Shown here in pieces: positions 41,330-44,045 of a stretch of DNA of 44,045 nucleotides. The stretch lies in contig JAFZVC010000019.1 of the NCBI GenBank assembly GCA_017618015.1, forward strand, positions 1 through 44,045, read 5' to 3'. The notes beneath the pieces were generated by a model. The model saw only the letters and a list, made by a program, of their open reading frames with translations, was not told where the DNA came from and ran no database searches. This stretch comes from Spirochaetaceae bacterium (GTDB lineage Bacteria; Spirochaetota; Spirochaetia; Treponematales; Treponemataceae). Each line of letters starts with the position of its first letter. The first letter of the stretch is position 1. Both the position numbers and the translations under genes were made by a program.

Positions 41330-42420
41330 TGCTCGCTTCCCGGATACTGCGTACCCTCATCGGAGCAGGAAGCACGCTCCTGCATGAACGCGCTCTTCTT
41401 TGGGGCGGACGGCGCGGTCTTTTCCTCCATGCTGTCCACAAGCGATACAATCTCCGCCTTAACTTTATTAAGTCCTTTATGAGCCAGAACAGACATAGGC
41501 AGAACAGTCTCGCCCTTGAGCTTTTCGGCAACTTCGGCGGCGCGGACAGCCGCACCCTCAACATCTATCTTATTGCAAAGAATTATCCTGCGTTTTTTCA
41601 CAAGCTCAGGAGAAAAAGACTCCAGCTCCGCCAGAAGCTTGTCATACGCGCCAAGATAATTGTCGTCACTGCAGTCAATTATAAAAACAAGACCCGACGT
41701 TCTTGAAATATGCTTTAAGAAGCGTATGCCAAGCCCCGCGCCGTCCGCCGCACCCTCTATAATACCGGGAATATCGGCTATGATTATGTCGCGTTCCTCG
41801 CCCGCATGAAGCACGCCGAGGTTCGGGATTTTCGTCGTAAACGGATATGGCGCAATCTTCGGGCGCGCGTTCGTAAAGTAGTCAAGGAGCGACGATTTAC
41901 CGGCGTTCGGGAAGCCTACAAGTCCGATATCAGCCATGATGCTCAGCTCAACGCGGAGCTTTCTGTATTCGCCGGGCTTTCCTGCATGGGCGTATTTTGG
42001 TGCCTGGTTTGTTGAGGTCTTGAAGTGCATATTACCCCAGCCACCTTTTCCGCCTTTGAGGAAAAGGAACTGATCATCCTCGGCTTCCGTAGTGAATTCG
42101 CAAATAAGCTCGTTCGTCTCATAGTCGCGCACAGCTGTTCCGGGCGGCAACGGAATAATTACATCCTCGCCATCCTTGCCGTATCTGTTTCCGCCGGAGC
42201 CGTCACCGCCGTTACGGGCTTTGTAGACGCGTTTGTAGCGCAAATGCGCAAGCGTGCGCAGATTCTTCTTTACGCAAAAAAGCACATCGCCGCCACGACC
42301 GCCGTCACCGCCGGCAGGACCTCCGTTCGGAACGAATTTTTCCCGCCGGAACGCGATGCAGCCGTTGCCGCCCTTTCCAGAGCTAACTTCTATTATCGCC
42401 TCATCAGCAAACTGTATCAT
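41326..42420 (-). CDS. obg: Obg/CgtA ribosome-assembly GTPase
   Basis: A 364-residue GTPase needed for large-subunit assembly and stress control. The Gly-rich Obg fold has the expected pattern (SSGKGGNGCIAFRREKFVPNGGP; GGDGSGGNRYGKDGED). The G domain begins IGLVGFPNAGKSSLLDYFTNA, with DIPGIIEGAADGAGLGIRFL and CNKID. The C-terminus is a short Ala/Ser/Glu-rich tail without an obvious OCT domain. AAGGTGG precedes the ATG. A terminator and about 250 bases separate it from rpmA, its usual partner, so it may have its own promoter. Confidence 0.97.
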   Translation of the reverse strand: MIQFADEAIIEVSSGKGGNGCIAFRREKFVPNGGPAGGDGGRGGDVLFCVKKNLRTLAHLRYKRVYKARNGGDGSGGNRYGKDGEDVIIPLPPGTAVRDYETNELICEFTTEAEDDQFLFLKGGKGGWGNMHFKTSTNQAPKYAHAGKPGEYRKLRVELSIMADIGLVGFPNAGKSSLLDYFTNARPKIAPYPFTTKIPNLGVLHAGEERDIIIADIPGIIEGAADGAGLGIRFLKHISRTSGLVFIIDCSDDNYLGAYDKLLAELESFSPELVKKRRIILCNKIDVEGAAVRAAEVAEKLKGETVLPMSVLAHKGLNKVKAEIVSLVDSMEEKTAPSAPKKSAFMQERASCSDEGTQYPGSEQ

Positions 42421-42534
42421 AAAACCACCTTAGAACGTGTTGTCCGCGCCAAAACGCAGGGCGCGCATCCCAAAAAGACGCGCACAAAGCCCGCCAAGCC
42501 GAAACGAGCGCCAGATCACTCACAACAACACGAC

Positions 42535-42582
42535 AAAAAAAATACCCGCAGCCTTCACCGTTCAGGACGAAAGCTCCGGGTA
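42535..42582 (-). terminator. Terminator/attenuator between rpmA and obg
   Basis: Minus strand: TACCCGGAGC/GCTGCGGGTA, 9 of 10 pairs, with a 20-nt loop and eight T. It stands in the 42421-42673 gap, about 90 bases after rpmA and 115 before obg. The remaining ~110 bases upstream of obg show no clear promoter. Confidence 0.8.
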
Positions 42583-42673
42583 CATCATCTGTTCGGGAAA
42601 CAGAGCCTTTCATAAGCTTTTCAGCCCTGACCAGCTCCAAAAACGCCTCAAGAGGCGCACTCCGCACTACAGC

Positions 42674-42931
42674 TTATGCCTCTACAGGCTCTACTGAAGC
42701 GAGTTTCTTTCCCATGCGTTCATGATAAACGACTTTACCGGTTTCGATTGCGTAAAGGGTATCATCTTTACCGATTCCGACATTCTTTCCGGGATGTATT
42801 TTTGTTCCTCTCTGGCGGATAAGGATAGATCCTGCTGTAACCATTTCTCCGCCGTAAGCTTTCACACCTAAATACTTCGGGTTTGAATCGCGTCCGTTTT
42901 TCGCGCCGCTACCGCCTCTTTTACGTGCCAT
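42674..42931 (-). CDS. rpmA: Large-subunit ribosomal protein L27
   Basis: An 85-residue protein near the peptidyl-transferase centre. The [25 protein letters not shown]-terminal region and the [28 protein letters not shown] core are diagnostic. GGAGG lies eight bases before the ATG, so the start is firm. It carries no N-terminal extension of the kind cut by Prp in Firmicutes, although a prp gene lies directly upstream. Confidence 0.98.
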   Translation of the reverse strand: MARKRGGSGAKNGRDSNPKYLGVKAYGGEMVTAGSILIRQRGTKIHPGKNVGIGKDDTLYAIETGKVVYHERMGKKLASVEPVEA

Positions 42932-42993
42932 TTTTTATGCCTCCGCTTTGTATTGACCGTGCCGGAAACTCTGCCGAATTCCTAGCAGCTCTT

Positions 42994-43326
42994 TCATTCA
43001 GTTTGTACCCGCAACGATACATAATCGGGATATTCATCGGCAACAAGCTTTATGCCGCACCGCAGAAAATCGCAACAATGCACTGACAGGGCTTTCGAAG
43101 CTCCGTCACAGCTCTGAACCTGAAATGCGAGCGATCCGGGTTCAGGGGAATCAGACACAAGACTGATTCCGGCATCAGATTCAAGAAGGCATTGAACAGT
43201 CCGCAACAAGGAAGAAATCCCAGCGCAGACTATATCAAATCCTTTTTTCGCATAACCGGCATGTCCTGATGCCGTACAGGAACGAAGCTGTCCGTCTTTC
43301 GACCGGACAAGGCTGATTTCTATCAT
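42994..43326 (-). CDS. prp: Prp-type ribosomal-processing cysteine protease
   Basis: A 110-residue protein of the Prp/YsxB family, found between rplU and rpmA in many bacteria, where it cleaves an N-terminal extension of L27. The active-site residues are His22 in SGHAGYAKKG and Cys34 in DIVCAGISSL, the same positions as in the studied staphylococcal enzyme. The rest (LSVHCCDFLRCGIKLVADEYPDYVSL) fits the family. Here L27 lacks the cleavage site, so its role is unclear. Confidence 0.93.
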   Translation of the reverse strand: MIEISLVRSKDGQLRSCTASGHAGYAKKGFDIVCAGISSLLRTVQCLLESDAGISLVSDSPEPGSLAFQVQSCDGASKALSVHCCDFLRCGIKLVADEYPDYVSLRVQTE

Positions 43327-43361
43327 ACCAGTTCCTGCTTACCAGCTATGCGAGGCACAAC

Positions 43362-43676
43362 TTATGCCAGTACGATATCCTTAATGCGGATGTTCGTATA
43401 CTGCTGGCGGTGACCAATCAAACGGTGATAATCTTTCTTGCTCTTATATTTGTAAACAAGAACCTTATTATCTTTGAAAGTGTCAGCAACCTCAGCAACA
43501 ACTTTTGCACCTGCTACGTAAGGAGCACCAATGACAACATTCGTACCATCATTTGTAAGGAGAACAGTATCAATATCAACAGTCTTTCCACTCTCAAGGT
43601 CGAGCTTGTCAACCTGGATGAGGGCATCTTTCTCAGCCTTATACTGCTTGCCCTTATACTCAATCAGCGCGTACAT
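43362..43676 (-). CDS. rplU: Large-subunit ribosomal protein L21
   Basis: A 104-residue protein that binds 23S rRNA. The MYALIEYKGKQYKAEKDALIQVDKL start and the YKSKKDYHRLIGHRQQYTNIRIKDI end are diagnostic. GAGGTG precedes the ATG. It is the first gene of the ribosomal/obg series, with a strong promoter about 115 bases upstream and a structured leader in between. Confidence 0.98.
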   Translation of the reverse strand: MYALIEYKGKQYKAEKDALIQVDKLDLESGKTVDIDTVLLTNDGTNVVIGAPYVAGAKVVAEVADTFKDNKVLVYKYKSKKDYHRLIGHRQQYTNIRIKDIVLA

Positions 43677-43779
43677 TTTACACCTCTATGAAATATATGT
43701 CTGAATCACTTCGGATTTCAGTCGTATGGCTTCGGGTAAACGGGGATTCACCAAAGCCGTCTTTACATAAGTATCTGCT
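43677..43779 (-). promoter_or_regulatory. Structured rplU leader, possible L21 autoregulation
   Basis: About 100-nt leader with two hairpins: GGCTT-T-GGT against ACC-CG-AAGCC, and CTGAA(A)TC against GATTCAG, the latter about 20 bases before the ribosome-binding site. Leader structures that bind L21 are known in other bacteria. This one was not matched to a described family. Confidence 0.4.
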
Positions 43780-43808
43780 ATAATACTTATTTTCAAGTAC
43801 TACGTCAA
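43780..43808 (-). promoter_or_regulatory. Promoter of the rplU operon
   Basis: Minus strand: TTGACG (43803-43808), 17-bp spacer, TATTAT (43780-43785). It lies about 105 bases upstream of the rplU ATG, just after a terminator. Confidence 0.8.
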
Positions 43809-43833
43809 GTAGACAAGAACGCATAATAAGCAG

Positions 43834-43891
43834 AAAAAGGGGGAAGCCTTGCTCGAAACTTCGCGCTACGCGCTCGTTGCGGAATTCCCCC
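43834..43891 (-). terminator. Terminator upstream of the rplU promoter
   Basis: Minus strand: GGGGGAA ... TTCCCCC then TTTTT, with a long internal region that itself has a GCGCGTAGCGC hairpin. It would end transcription of the gene entering from the right edge. Confidence 0.65.
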
Positions 43892-43898
43892 TGCGCAA

Positions 43899-43973
43899 AG
43901 GGGAACGTCTTCCCCTCGGCGGCACACGGTTGCCGCCTACCCCTTCTCCTAGGGCTGCCGCCCTAAAACCCGC
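43899..43973 (-). repeat. GC-rich three-hairpin dispersed repeat, copy C
   Basis: Read on the minus strand it repeats the order of copy A: GCGGGTTTTAGGGCGGC, AGCCCTAGGAGAAGGGG, a GGCGGCA..TGCCGCC hairpin, and AGGGGAAGACGTTCCCCT. It lies between the right-edge gene and the rplU promoter. Confidence 0.75.
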
Positions 43974-43984
43974 AGTGAGCCGTT

Positions 43985-44045
43985 CTACTCTCTACGAAAT
44001 TTTGCTTCAAGTTCATTTTCAATTGAATCTTCCAGCAGCGAGAAG
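43985..44045 (-). CDS. 3' end of an unidentified gene entering at the right edge
   Basis: On the minus strand the last 20 codons read FSLLEDSIENELEAKFRRE and then TAG (stop at 43985). Charged, helical and coding-like, and followed by the repeat and terminator expected behind a gene. Too short to identify. Confidence 0.45.
   Translation of the reverse strand, partial: FSLLEDSIENELEAKFRRE

Noticed and set aside
42404-42667. Minus-strand open frame of 87 codons in the rpmA-obg gap
   Set aside because: It runs through the terminator hairpin and overlaps the start of obg; no ribosome-binding site and implausible composition (Trp/Cys/Arg-rich).
1-44045. DGR reverse transcriptase, CRISPR array, integrase, insertion sequence
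   Set aside because: No reading frame carries YxDD, tyrosine- or serine-recombinase or DDE motifs, and no regularly spaced direct repeats were seen.

Overview
The window looks like a chromosomal segment from a treponeme (Spirochaetota, Treponema or a close relative). Supporting points are relaxed spirochaete-type lipoboxes, a flagellin-glycosylation Maf/MptE-like protein, a PD-(D/E)XK 'T_den' transposase-like pseudogene, a spoVG-ispE pair, a PilZ-like protein, a LacI-type-sensor GGDEF protein and a giant beta-helix/FGE-fold lipoprotein. The species cannot be named from the sequence alone. No phage, plasmid, CRISPR array or rRNA operon was seen.

Layout. (1) 1-4.8 kb: end of serS; a three-gene minus-strand operon (lipoprotein, PilZ-like protein, unknown), divergent from a ComFB-family gene; then a tRNA-His/tRNA-Arg operon with a strong terminator. 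(2) 4.9-9.7 kb: minus-strand operon of a chemoreceptor, a PlsC-type acyltransferase with a zinc-ribbon tail, and a GltS-type glutamate symporter. (3) 9.8-17 kb: mntP, a GGDEF protein with a periplasmic-binding-protein-like sensor, a large EF-hand-like membrane protein, a FeoB-associated Cys-rich protein, a short DtxR-type regulator, a PAP2 phosphatase and a P-loop kinase. (4) 17-22.2 kb, the accessory-looking part: a nuclease/transposase-like gene broken by an 86-bp palindromic insertion, convergent to a 1276-residue lipoprotein (beta-helix plus C-type-lectin/FGE domain). (5) 22.2-26.8 kb: tRNA-Pro and tRNA-Asp, an exported ankyrin protein, a PpiD/SurA-like chaperone and a Maf-like glycosylation protein. 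(6) 26.8-38 kb: a minus-strand housekeeping block, in transcription order ispE-spoVG-tRNA-Gln-rplY, then tilS-ftsH-TPR protein-htrA-lepA. (7) 38-44 kb: an extremely Asp-rich small protein, then the minus-strand series rplU-prp-rpmA-obg-nadD-yqeK-LCP protein-rsfS.

How the parts may work together. The PilZ-like protein, the ComFB protein and the GGDEF protein point to c-di-GMP signalling, with two likely receptors sharing one divergent promoter region. The chemoreceptor carries a nearly complete amino-acid-binding motif and is co-transcribed with a glutamate symporter, which suggests sensing and uptake of related ligands. FtsH, HtrA, LepA and the TPR protein form an envelope and protein quality-control operon. 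Many minus-strand neighbours overlap by 4 or 8 bases, so translational coupling is common.

Repeats. Two clear copies (15177-15270 and 43899-43973), and one possible relative (22052-22164), of a GC-rich multi-hairpin intergenic repeat sit beside promoters or tRNA genes. Several promoters match TTGACA-17-TATAAT closely and were used to choose start codons. The most interesting signals are the possible diversity-generating-retroelement-type lipoprotein (no reverse transcriptase in the window), the palindromic insertion in the nuclease gene, the divergent c-di-GMP receptor pair, and regulatory hairpins that overlap coding sequence.
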